A stretch of 64,000 bases of DNA from Palsa-739 sp036512155 (GTDB taxonomy: Bacteria > Actinomycetota > Thermoleophilia > Gaiellales > Gaiellaceae): the NCBI GenBank assembly GCA_036512155.1, contig DATCBD010000085.1:1-64000 (forward strand). The letters run 5' to 3'. A program made the position numbers and the translations under genes. A model generated the notes under the pieces. That model did no database searches. It was not told where the DNA came from and saw only the letters and a list, made by a program, of their open reading frames with translations. Of the stretch, positions 57,990 to 64,000 are shown in pieces. Within the stretch, counting starts at the first letter, position 1, and each line of letters begins with the position of its first letter.

Positions 57990-58951
57990 CTCGCCGACCC
58001 TTCCCAGGCGACGAGGCCGTCGAGGATCTCGTCGATGCGGGCGAGCGTCGCGCCGTCGAGGTCGACGCCGCTCGCGGCGGCGTTGTCCTCCACCTGCTGC
58101 GGGCGCGAGGCGCCGATGATCGCGGAAGCGACGTTCGGCTCGCGCAGGACCCAGGCGAGCGCGAGCTGCGCAGTCGAGATGCCGAGCTCCTTCGCCACGT
58201 TCCCGAGCTCCTGCACCTGCTCGAGCAGCTTGTCCGCGCGCAGGCGGTCGTCGAAGAAGTAGTTCATGCTCTCCGCCGCGGCGCGGCTGTCCTTCGGCGG
58301 TGGCTCGCCCGGCTTGTACTTGCCGGTGAGGACGCCCTGCGCGAGTGGCGACCAGACGATCTGCGAGATGCCGTGCTCGGCACAGAACGGGATGACGTCG
58401 CGTTCGGGGCCGCGCCAGAGCATCGAGTACTGCGGCTGGCTGGAGACGAACTTCTCGACGTTCGGGAGTGCAAGAGCCTCGGAGATCTTGTCCACCGGCC
58501 ACTCACTGAAGCCGATGTAGCGGGCCTTGCCCTGCCGCACGACCTTGGTGAGCGCATCCATCGTCTCCTCGAGCGGCGTGTCCCAGTCGTAGCGATGGCA
58601 CTGGTACAGGTCGACGTAGTCGGTGCGCAGGCGTGCGAGCGACGCGTCCATCTGCTTGACGATCTGCGCGCGCGAGAGCCCGCGGCCGCCGTCCGGCATC
58701 GGGAAGAAGACCTTCGTCGCGAGGACGTACGAGTCGCGCTGCCTGCCGGCCAGCACCTGGCCGAGAAACTCCTCGGCAGCGCCGCCGGCATAGACGTTCG
58801 CGGTGTCGATGAAGTTGATGCCGACCTCGAACGCTTTCGCGACGCAGGCCTCGGCCTGGTCGCTCCCGACGCCGCCGCCGTACGTCAGCCACGAGCCGAG
58901 GCTGATCTCGGACACCTGGAGGTCGCTGGAGCCGAGCTGGCGGTAGCGCAC
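57986..58951 (-). CDS. Aldo/keto reductase (Kv-beta/AKR6-14 like)
   Basis: 321 residues. Catalytic tetrad positions: Asp in NFIDTANVY, Tyr in that Y-A-G-G, Lys in ATKVFF and His in LYQCHRYDWDTP. NADPH binding: SPLAQGVLTGKYKPGEPPP and SAIIGASRPQQVEDN. Length and blocks match the potassium-channel beta-subunit-like group. It reduces aldehydes or ketones with NADPH. The start GTG 58951 has TAGCGT 7 nt upstream. Confidence 0.93.
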   Translation of the reverse strand: MRYRQLGSSDLQVSEISLGSWLTYGGGVGSDQAEACVAKAFEVGINFIDTANVYAGGAAEEFLGQVLAGRQRDSYVLATKVFFPMPDGGRGLSRAQIVKQMDASLARLRTDYVDLYQCHRYDWDTPLEETMDALTKVVRQGKARYIGFSEWPVDKISEALALPNVEKFVSSQPQYSMLWRGPERDVIPFCAEHGISQIVWSPLAQGVLTGKYKPGEPPPKDSRAAAESMNYFFDDRLRADKLLEQVQELGNVAKELGISTAQLALAWVLREPNVASAIIGASRPQQVEDNAAASGVDLDGATLARIDEILDGLVAWEGSAS

Positions 58952-58958
58952 GTCCGCG

Positions 58959-58975
58959 ACGCTATCGGTTAGCGT
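58959..58975. promoter_or_regulatory. Inverted-repeat pair of -10 elements between divergent genes
   Basis: ACGCTA (58959-58964) and TAGCGT (58970-58975) are exact inverted repeats 5 bp apart. On the minus strand TAGCGT is 7 nt before GTG 58951; on the plus strand TAGCGT is 7 nt before GTG 58983. The intergenic gap is 31 bp, so both genes look leaderless. Confidence 0.5.
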
Positions 58976-58982
58976 CCGGCTC

Positions 58983-59357
58983 GTGCCGCAGTTGGACGCA
59001 CTTGGGATCGTCTCCGCGGATCTCGACCGGTCGCGGGCCTTCTATCGCCTGCTCGGCATCGAGATCGCCGAAGGCGACGATCACGTCGAGGCGACCCTCT
59101 CCAACGGGATCCGCCTGATGTTCGACACCGAGGACGTCATCCGCAGCTTCTCGCCGGACTGGCAGCGCGCGACCGGCAACCAGATCGCGCTCGCGTTTGC
59201 GTGCGACAGCCCTGCAGACGTCGACGAGACGTACGCGCGCGTCGTGGCGTCCGGCTTCGAGGGCGTGAAGGAGCCGTGGGACGCGTTCTGGGGTCACCGC
59301 TATGCGCAGGTTGCGGACCCGGACGGCGTCCACGTCGATCTTTTCGCCGCCCTCTGA
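58983..59357 (+). CDS. VOC (glyoxalase/bleomycin-resistance fold) protein
   Basis: 124 residues, one vicinal-oxygen-chelate unit pair: LGIVSADLDRSRAFYRLLGIEIAEG at the start and AQVADPDGVHVDLFAAL at the end. Metal ligands are not all evident. Function unknown within the superfamily; members include glyoxalases, dioxygenases and drug-binding proteins. GTG 58983 has TAGCGT 7 nt upstream. It overlaps the next gene if that one starts at CTG 59354. Confidence 0.8.
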   Translation: MPQLDALGIVSADLDRSRAFYRLLGIEIAEGDDHVEATLSNGIRLMFDTEDVIRSFSPDWQRATGNQIALAFACDSPADVDETYARVVASGFEGVKEPWDAFWGHRYAQVADPDGVHVDLFAAL

Positions 59358-59917
59358 TCGAGGAGTGCCTCGATCTCGCGGGCCGGGAGCTGATGCTCCT
59401 CCGGCCGCCGAGCGCGGACGACCTGATCGACGAGGAGGCCTTCGGCGAGGACGAGTTCATGCCCTACTGGGCGGAGCTGTGGCCGAGCGGCATCGTGCTC
59501 GCGCGCGTCGTGGCCGAGCTCGACTTCGGCGGCAGGCGCGTGCTCGAGCTCGGCGCGGGCCTCGGCCTGCCGTCGCTCGCCGCCGCGCTGCGCGGCGCCG
59601 ACGTCCTCGCCACCGACTGGGCCGACGATGCCGTGACGTTGCTGCAGGAGAACGCCGCGCGCAACGGGATCGTGCTGCGGGCGGAGCGCGTGCGCTGGGA
59701 CGAGCCCGGCCCGCTGCTCGATGGCGCGCCGTGGGATCTCGTGCTCGGCGCCGACCTCCTGTACGAGGAACGCAACGCGAGCCTGCTCCTCGGGCTGCTG
59801 CCGCGCCTCGGCGCGCGGGACGTCCTCCTCGCCGAGCCCGGCCGACCGGCCGCCGCGGGATTCCTCGCGCACTGGGACGTCGAGGAGGTCGCGGACCGGG
59901 TATACCGGCTGCGGTGA
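59354..59917 (+). CDS. Methyltransferase-16/EEF1A-lysine-methyltransferase-like protein
   Basis: 187 residues from CTG 59354 or 174 from ATG 59393. FMPYWAELWPSGIVLARVV and VLELGAGLGLPSLAAALRGADVLATDWADDAV are the conserved blocks of this methyltransferase group, and LVLGADLLYEERNASLLL corresponds to motif IV. The residues before ATG 59393 (CLDLAGRELMLLRPPSADDLIDEEAF) look like part of the family N-terminus, so the CTG in the CTGA overlap with the VOC stop is a serious candidate start. Bacterial substrates of this group are unclear. It overlaps the amidase gene by GTGA. Confidence 0.78.
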   Translation: MIEECLDLAGRELMLLRPPSADDLIDEEAFGEDEFMPYWAELWPSGIVLARVVAELDFGGRRVLELGAGLGLPSLAAALRGADVLATDWADDAVTLLQENAARNGIVLRAERVRWDEPGPLLDGAPWDLVLGADLLYEERNASLLLGLLPRLGARDVLLAEPGRPAAAGFLAHWDVEEVADRVYRLR

Positions 59918-60576
59918 TCGCTCTCGCCCTCGCCGCGCTCGCGCTGGCGGCGCCGCCGAAGCCGCACATCGTGTGGAAGCCGATCCCGTACGGGGCGACG
60001 CGCCGTGCGGAGATGGCGGCGTACTCGGAGAAGCACTACGGCATCCACTCGTGGGTGCTGCACCCGCGGGCGATCGTCGAGCACGTGACCGCGACCAACT
60101 CGTTCTCGTCCGTCTACAACACGTTCGCGGCCGACGTTCCCGATTCCGAGCTGCACGAGCTGCCGGGCACGTGTGCCCACTTCGTCATCGACCGCGACGG
60201 CACCATCTACCAGCTCGTGCCGCTGAACGTCATGTGCCGGCACACGGTCGGGCTCAACTGGGTGGCGATCGGGATCGAGCACGTGGGCCTCTCCGACGCC
60301 GAAGTGATGCACGACGCGGCGCAGATGCGCTCGTCGCTCGCGCTCACCGCGTGGCTCATGTGGCGGTACAGGATCCCGCTCGCCAATGTGATCGGCCACA
60401 ACGAGAGTCTGACGAGCCCGCTGCACAAGGAGCTGTACGCGCCGTGGCGCTGCCAGACGCACGCCGACTGGCAGCACGCGGACATGGTCGTCTACCGCGC
60501 GAAGCTCGCGGCGCTCGCGCGTAGCGACGGGCTCACGGTCGGGCCGACGTTCCGGCCTCGACCGAGCGGCTGCTAG
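59914..60576 (+). CDS. Secreted N-acetylmuramoyl-L-alanine amidase (Amidase_2/PGRP-like)
   Basis: 220 residues. A short signal peptide (VIALALAALALAAPP) opens the protein. The amidase_2 core has the zinc-ligand block IVEHVTATNSFSSVYNTF, CAHFVIDRDGTIYQLVP, MCRHTVGLNWVAIGIEHVG and the late VIGHNESLTSPLHKELY, with further His/Cys (RCQTHADW). It would cut the amide bond between MurNAc and the stem peptide. GTGA overlap with the methyltransferase gene. Convergent, 4-nt overlap with the next minus-strand gene. Confidence 0.85.
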   Translation: MIALALAALALAAPPKPHIVWKPIPYGATRRAEMAAYSEKHYGIHSWVLHPRAIVEHVTATNSFSSVYNTFAADVPDSELHELPGTCAHFVIDRDGTIYQLVPLNVMCRHTVGLNWVAIGIEHVGLSDAEVMHDAAQMRSSLALTAWLMWRYRIPLANVIGHNESLTSPLHKELYAPWRCQTHADWQHADMVVYRAKLAALARSDGLTVGPTFRPRPSGC

Positions 60577-61097
60577 GAGGGTTTGGCGGCGCGATACTCG
60601 TTTGCGACGCGGTGCGCTCGGCCCGTTTCGGGCGCGGCACGCTGCAGGTTGCGCTCGTGGATCTCGGCCGCGACGACGCGTGCGAGCCGAGGCATTTCGC
60701 GGCGCAGCTCGGCGGCTGCCCAGCGGGCGAACCTCCACACCGCCGACGCGGCCCGCATCACGATGTCTGCGACGATCGGCGTCGCGACCTCGACCCCGTG
60801 CTCGACCTGGTGGGCCGCATGCTGCACGAGCAGCTTCGCGTGCTGGTGGCGGCGGGCAAGAAGCATCTTGCGCGCAGGCACGACGGCGAGCACCTCACCC
60901 GCGTCCAGCGCGCGGCGGCGTCGATGTGGCCTGCGCAGCACGATCGTGTCGGCGCGTCCGGCGCTCTTCTCGTGCTCGACTGCCTCGACGACGCCGAGCG
61001 TACGATGGCCGGCGCGGACCGTGAAGCCCTCGCAGCGGCTGAGCCAGTAGTCGCAGACCGGACTGCCGTTCGGGAACGATCTGTCGGGAGCGAGCAT
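60573..61097 (-). CDS. Hypothetical protein, possible PRC-barrel-like N-terminal domain
   Basis: 174 residues from ATG 61097; TTG 61130 with AGAGG nearby would give 185. CDYWLSRCEGFTVRAGHRTLGVVEAVEH and the following LRRPHRRRRALDAGEVLAVVP look like a small PRC-type barrel. The C-terminal half is basic and helical (VMRAASAVWRFARWAAAELRREMPRLARVV). No catalytic motif. It follows the FkbM gene on the same strand by 45 nt or fewer, so the two may be one operon. Function unknown. Confidence 0.5.
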   Translation of the reverse strand: MLAPDRSFPNGSPVCDYWLSRCEGFTVRAGHRTLGVVEAVEHEKSAGRADTIVLRRPHRRRRALDAGEVLAVVPARKMLLARRHQHAKLLVQHAAHQVEHGVEVATPIVADIVMRAASAVWRFARWAAAELRREMPRLARVVAAEIHERNLQRAAPETGRAHRVANEYRAAKPS

Positions 61098-61142
61098 CCA
61101 AGACCGGTTCCCGCGTCCACGACCGGCCAAAACCTCTGAACG

Positions 61143-61991
61143 TCAGCGCCCGGTAAAACGCCGCCCGAGGAGGTTCCCTTTCCGTAGCTCGTGATCGAGC
61201 GGAATCACGCTGTGCGACGCCTCGTCGAGATACTGCGGGGCGAGACCGAGCGTTTCGAGGTCGGCTACGAGCTCGTGCGGTGTCGTGCCGGCTTCGCGCA
61301 GGGCGGCGGGATGGAGCTCGACGATCGCCGTGACGGCCGCCGCATCCCGAAGCGATCCGGCGGCGCCGCTCAGGGCGAGCCGCTCCGCGCCTTCGACGTC
61401 GAGCTTCAGCAGCAGACGCCGGCCGGACAAGTCGCCGAGCTCCGCGTCGAGGGTCGTCGTATCGACCTCGATGTCGCGGGCAGGGCCGACGCCGACGACG
61501 CGAGGGATGAGCGAGCTGCCCGTCGTTGCCTTGTTCTGCCGAAAGCTCGCGCGGCGTGCGCGATCGGCAACCGCGCGTTCGACGACGCGGACGTTGCGCA
61601 CGCCTGAGCGCCGCACGTTCGCGCGGAGCGCGGCTGCGTTGTAGGGGTCGGGCTCGAATGCGACCACGGTCGCGTGCGGAGCCTCGCGAGCTGCAAGCAG
61701 CGAGTAGAAGCCGACGTGCGCTCCGACGTCGGCGACGACGTCCGCGTAGGCGAGCTCTCGGCGGAACGTCTCGCCGGCGAGCGGTTCGTGCTCGCCGCGG
61801 CCGAGCTCGGCGAGAAAGCTGCGGTGACGGAGGAAGCCCCGAATCTCGAGCCCGTCGACGGTCGCTCGGAGCGGGGGAGTGCCGATCGCGATCAGGATCC
61901 GATCCACGCAGTCGCGAGCGGCGCCGAACAGGGGACCGGCGCCCACGCGCCGTGCGGCCCGGGAGACATGGCCGAGCGATCGCAGCACCAC
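61143..61991 (-). CDS. FkbM-family methyltransferase
   Basis: 282 residues. VVADVGAHVGFYSLLAAREAPHATVVAFEPDPYNAAALRANV is the FkbM motif I region. VVERAVADRARRASFRQN and LLLKLDVEGAERLALSGAAG complete it (the LKxDVEGxE block is diagnostic). It O-methylates sugars or lipid-linked metabolites in most known cases; the substrate here is unknown. The start is GTG 61991 or 61988. No TANNNT element precedes it. The gap to the divergent PadR gene is 59 bp. Confidence 0.85.
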   Translation of the reverse strand: MVLRSLGHVSRAARRVGAGPLFGAARDCVDRILIAIGTPPLRATVDGLEIRGFLRHRSFLAELGRGEHEPLAGETFRRELAYADVVADVGAHVGFYSLLAAREAPHATVVAFEPDPYNAAALRANVRRSGVRNVRVVERAVADRARRASFRQNKATTGSSLIPRVVGVGPARDIEVDTTTLDAELGDLSGRRLLLKLDVEGAERLALSGAAGSLRDAAAVTAIVELHPAALREAGTTPHELVADLETLGLAPQYLDEASHSVIPLDHELRKGNLLGRRFTGR

Positions 61992-62013
61992 CGAAGCCTT
62001 GCAGCGATCAAGT

Positions 62014-62053
62014 CTTGCGGTGCAAGGCAATGCCTGGTATCTTGCACCGCATG
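62014..62053. promoter_or_regulatory. Paired PadR operator half-elements over the PadR start
   Basis: CTTGCGGTGCAAG (62014-62026) is an inverted repeat with a 3-bp centre. A second, imperfect copy CTTGCACCGCATG (62041-62053) covers the ATG. The two also pair with each other (TGCGGTGCAAG, 62016-62026, with CTTGCACCGCA, 62041-62051). TATCTT (62038-62043), 7 nt before ATG 62051, is the likely -10. Position and symmetry fit autorepression by PadR. Confidence 0.5.
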
Positions 62054-62404
62054 GCAACCACAGAGCGGCGCAGCAGCCAATTGCTTCGCGGGGTGCTCGA
62101 CCTTTGCCTGCTGGCCGTCGTGGCCGACGAGCCTGCATACGGGTACGAGATGACGAAGCGCCTCCGCTCCCGCGGCCTGTCCATCGTGGGCGAGGGCTCG
62201 ATCTATCCGCTGCTCGGCCGCCTGGAGCGCGACGGCCTCGTCGACACGTATCGAGCAGCGAGCGACGGCGGCCCGCCGCGCAAGTACTACCGCCTGTCCG
62301 AATCGGGACGTCGCGCGCTTGCGAGCGGCGTCTCCGAGTGGGCTTCCGCGCGCGACGCGATCGACGCCGTGCTCGGTCTGCACGCAACGGAGGTTGCCGC
62401 ATGA
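62051..62404 (+). CDS. PadR-family transcriptional regulator
   Basis: 117 residues. RRSSQLLRGVLDLCLLAVVADEPAYGYEMTKRLRSRGLSIVGEGSIYPLLGRLERDGLVDTYR is the PadR winged HTH with its G-Y-E and S-x-Y-P-x-L blocks; GGPPRKYYRLSESGRRAL is the wing and final helix. The ATG at 62051 is preferred to the in-frame ATG 62030 because the -10-like TATCTT lies 7 nt before it. It overlaps the next gene by ATGA, the usual layout for PadR with a membrane HAAS partner. Confidence 0.92.
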   Translation: MATTERRSSQLLRGVLDLCLLAVVADEPAYGYEMTKRLRSRGLSIVGEGSIYPLLGRLERDGLVDTYRAASDGGPPRKYYRLSESGRRALASGVSEWASARDAIDAVLGLHATEVAA

Positions 62405-62982
62405 CGTTCGTCGACGATTGCCGCCGCGAGTGGAAGCGGCTCCGGGTTCCCGACGCGGTCGCCAACGAGATGGCCGCGGAGCTCACCGCCGATCTCGAGG
62501 AAGCGGCATTGGAGGGCGCGTCGCCGGAAGACGTCCTCGGCTACGCGGTGTTCGATGCACGCGCTTTCGCGGCCCAGTGGGCCGAGGAGCGCGGGGTGGT
62601 CGGTCCTGAGCCCGCGCCGCGGCGCCGGCTCGTGCCCCTCGCGTTCGTGATTGCGCTCGGGCTCTTCCTCGTCATCACCGTCTCTGGCGTCGCGCTTCTC
62701 GTCGATGGCGGGCATTTCGCCTCCGCCCGCGTCGCTGTCGGGACGAACTTCCCTGCGCCGCGCATACGGAAGTTGCTCGTGCCCCCTCCGAGTCGTCCGT
62801 TCGCGCGCGGCGAGCGGCAACGAGTGTTCATCCTGCCCGGGGCGCGCCGCGTCCAGCTGACCGCGCTCCCGCCTCCCCCGGCGACGGCAGGCTTGGTGTT
62901 CCTCGGCGTCGGTCTTGGCGGCATCGTCGTGACGCTCGCGACGTGGTTGGTGCTTGGTGCGCGCCGTCGCGTGATCGTCTAG
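62401..62982 (+). CDS. HAAS-domain membrane protein partnered with PadR
   Basis: 193 residues. The N-terminal 70 residues (FVDDCRREWKRLRVPDAVANEMAAELTADLEEA, then GASPEDVLGYAVFDARAFAAQWAEERG) match the helical HAAS-type signalling domain often coupled to PadR regulators. Two membrane helices follow (about 83-105 and 163-185) with an extracytoplasmic loop rich in Pro and Arg. Probably senses envelope state and modulates PadR (inference from known pairings). Confidence 0.75.
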   Translation: MTFVDDCRREWKRLRVPDAVANEMAAELTADLEEAALEGASPEDVLGYAVFDARAFAAQWAEERGVVGPEPAPRRRLVPLAFVIALGLFLVITVSGVALLVDGGHFASARVAVGTNFPAPRIRKLLVPPPSRPFARGERQRVFILPGARRVQLTALPPPPATAGLVFLGVGLGGIVVTLATWLVLGARRRVIV

Positions 62983-62983
62983 A

Positions 62984-63013
62984 CGAAGAGGCCCCGTCGC
63001 CGGGGCCTCTTCG
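62984..63013. terminator. Strong bidirectional terminator
   Basis: CGAAGAGGCCCCG (62984-62996), loop TCGC, CGGGGCCTCTTCG (63001-63013): thirteen perfect pairs. It lies in the 52-bp gap between the convergent HAAS gene and nrdJ and can act on both strands. Confidence 0.85.
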
Positions 63014-63034
63014 CGATCACACTGTGTCGCCGAC

Positions 63035-64000
63035 TCAGCTGCAGCCGGTGTTCGTGCCGCAGTCGCGGCATGTGTAGCACGAGCCGGTGCGGATCATGCG
63101 GCCGCCGCAGCGGGCGCACTCGACGGCGTCCTCCCACGAGTTGAAGAGCGCCGTCTGGCCGGGCGTGAGCGCCTCCGGTGGGGCCGGCGCTTCGCCGCCG
63201 TTCGCGTAGCGATCGGCGAGCATCGCCTTGACCTCCGGCGAGAGGATGCCGGCCTCCTCCTGCTGCTCGGGCGTGAGGAACTTCTTGCCGAACCAGCGGA
63301 AGATGTAGTCGACGATCGACTTCGCCGCGCGGATGTCCGCGTCGTTCGTCATGCCGCTCGGCTCGAAGCGCATGTGCGACAGCTTCGAGACGTACACCTC
63401 GGGCGGCACGCCGTACTGCAGGCCCATCGAGACGGCGAGGCAGAGCGAGTTCATCAGGCCGGCCATCGTGGTGCCGTCCTTGGCGATGTCGACGAAGATG
63501 TCGCCCGGGCTGCCGTCGTCGTAGAGCCCGACGTGGATGTAGCCCTCGTGGTCGCCGACCTGGAACTTCCGTCCCACCTCGGTGCGGTCGAGCGGAAGCC
63601 GCTTGCGCTCGCGCACGAGCACCGGCGGCGTCGCCGACGCGGTTTCGGAGCTCGAGCTGGACAGCGGCTGCGCCACCTTGCAGTTGTCGCGGTAGATCGC
63701 GATCGCCTTCACGCCGAGCTTCCACGCGTCGATGTAGAGGCTCATTACGTCCTCGATCGTCGCCGACTCGGGCAGGTTGACCGTCTTCGAGATCGCTCCC
63801 GAGATGAACGGCTGCACCGCGCCCATCATCTTCACGTGGCCGAGGTAGTGGATCGACCGGTCGCCGACGGCGCAGTCGAACACGGGATAGTGCTCGGTCT
63901 TCACGTACGGCGCGCCGACGACGGTGTTCCGCTCGTCGACGAACGCGACGATCTCGTCCACCTCGCGCGGCGCGTAGCCGAGCTTCTCAAGGCCGGCCTG
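63035..64000 (-). CDS. nrdJ: Adenosylcobalamin-dependent ribonucleotide reductase, C-terminal part
   Basis: The 322 codons present are the 3' end; the gene continues beyond the window. HYLGHVKMMGAVQPFISGAISKTVNLPESATIEDV is the class II RNR block around the finger-loop barrel, followed by KLGVKAIAIYRDNCKVAQPL. A TSCPD-like region (GYIHVGLYDDGSPGDIFVDIAKDGTTMAGLMNSLCLAVSMGLQYG) and a C-terminal zinc ribbon (CARCGGRMIRTGSCYTCRDCG) complete it. It reduces ribonucleotides using a B12-derived radical, independent of oxygen. It ends at the strong terminator shared with the HAAS gene. Confidence 0.94.
   Translation of the reverse strand, partial: QAGLEKLGYAPREVDEIVAFVDERNTVVGAPYVKTEHYPVFDCAVGDRSIHYLGHVKMMGAVQPFISGAISKTVNLPESATIEDVMSLYIDAWKLGVKAIAIYRDNCKVAQPLSSSSSETASATPPVLVRERKRLPLDRTEVGRKFQVGDHEGYIHVGLYDDGSPGDIFVDIAKDGTTMAGLMNSLCLAVSMGLQYGVPPEVYVSKLSHMRFEPSGMTNDADIRAAKSIVDYIFRWFGKKFLTPEQQEEAGILSPEVKAMLADRYANGGEAPAPPEALTPGQTALFNSWEDAVECARCGGRMIRTGSCYTCRDCGTNTGCS

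Noticed and set aside
1..64000. tRNA, rRNA, CRISPR array, insertion sequence, prophage or toxin-antitoxin module
   Set aside because: I looked on both strands and saw no cloverleaf with CCA, no spaced repeats, no transposase motifs and no recognisable toxin or antitoxin genes; short undetected RNAs remain possible.

Overview
The window is GC-rich, gene-dense bacterial chromosome with 66 protein-coding genes (two cut by the window ends). I see no rRNA, tRNA, CRISPR array, IS element or phage gene, and no gene-free stretch longer than about 140 bp. The organism is most likely a high-GC actinobacterium, possibly of the Thermoleophilia (Gaiella or Solirubrobacter type). The reasons are coenzyme F420 biosynthesis genes, a coproporphyrin-type ferrochelatase, many GTG starts, 4-nt ATGA/GTGA overlaps inside almost every operon, and leaderless-looking promoters. 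The phylum is an inference, and the class is only a guess. Region 1 (1-30.8 kb, continued at 33.4-34.9 kb) is a large surface-glycan locus. It holds at least nine glycosyltransferase domains (mostly GT4, two GT2), an asparagine synthase (asnB), and a WbaP-type polyprenyl-phosphate sugar-phosphate transferase. It also holds a WecA-like transferase fused to a CapD-type N-terminal half, GDP-mannose 4,6-dehydratase plus GDP-fucose synthase, and an MVF-type flippase. Three large GT-C-like membrane proteins (one fused behind a GT4 domain), four methyltransferase or deacetylase-like genes and a Wzm/Wzt-type ABC exporter complete it. The exporter permease (30037) and ATPase (33403) are separated by a divergent beta-sandwich gene and by hemE-hemH. 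wzt follows hemH with a 4-nt overlap, so heme synthesis and glycan export appear to share a transcript. Region 2 (34.9-38.6 kb): a D-2-hydroxyacid dehydrogenase is divergent from the F420 operon cofC-cofD-npdG-cofE. Region 3 (38.6-48.3 kb): a GAF histidine kinase and NarL-type regulator, two small proteins, then phosphoketolase (xfp), acetate kinase (ackA), a cupin, and a GNAT/ADP-forming acyl-CoA synthetase. The last group forms an acetyl-phosphate/acetate/acetyl-CoA module. Region 4 (48.4-51.2 kb): pdxH; an SRPBCC-ArsR operon divergent from clpP across a 15-bp palindrome; a sulfotransferase-like gene whose 3' end overlaps clpP by 136 nt. Region 5 (51.2-56.6 kb): a MacAB-like export operon with a very long coiled-coil adaptor and two Gly/Ser-rich surface or secreted proteins, preceded by 10-11-bp-spaced direct repeats typical of OmpR/PhoB-family sites. 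Region 6 (56.6-64 kb): FAD-linked oxidase, aldo/keto reductase, VOC protein, methyltransferase, peptidoglycan amidase, a hypothetical protein, an FkbM methyltransferase, a PadR-HAAS pair, a strong bidirectional terminator, and the 3' part of a class II ribonucleotide reductase. Across the window, nineteen starts that lack an upstream overlapping gene carry TANNNT 6-10 nt before the start codon, which suggests pervasive leaderless transcription. At three divergent gene pairs the two -10 elements share one symmetrical sequence. These promoters, the palindrome at the GT4/GT-C domain junction (18587-18619), the WecA-CapD fusion and the OmpR-like repeats at 51.25 kb are the observations I rank highest.
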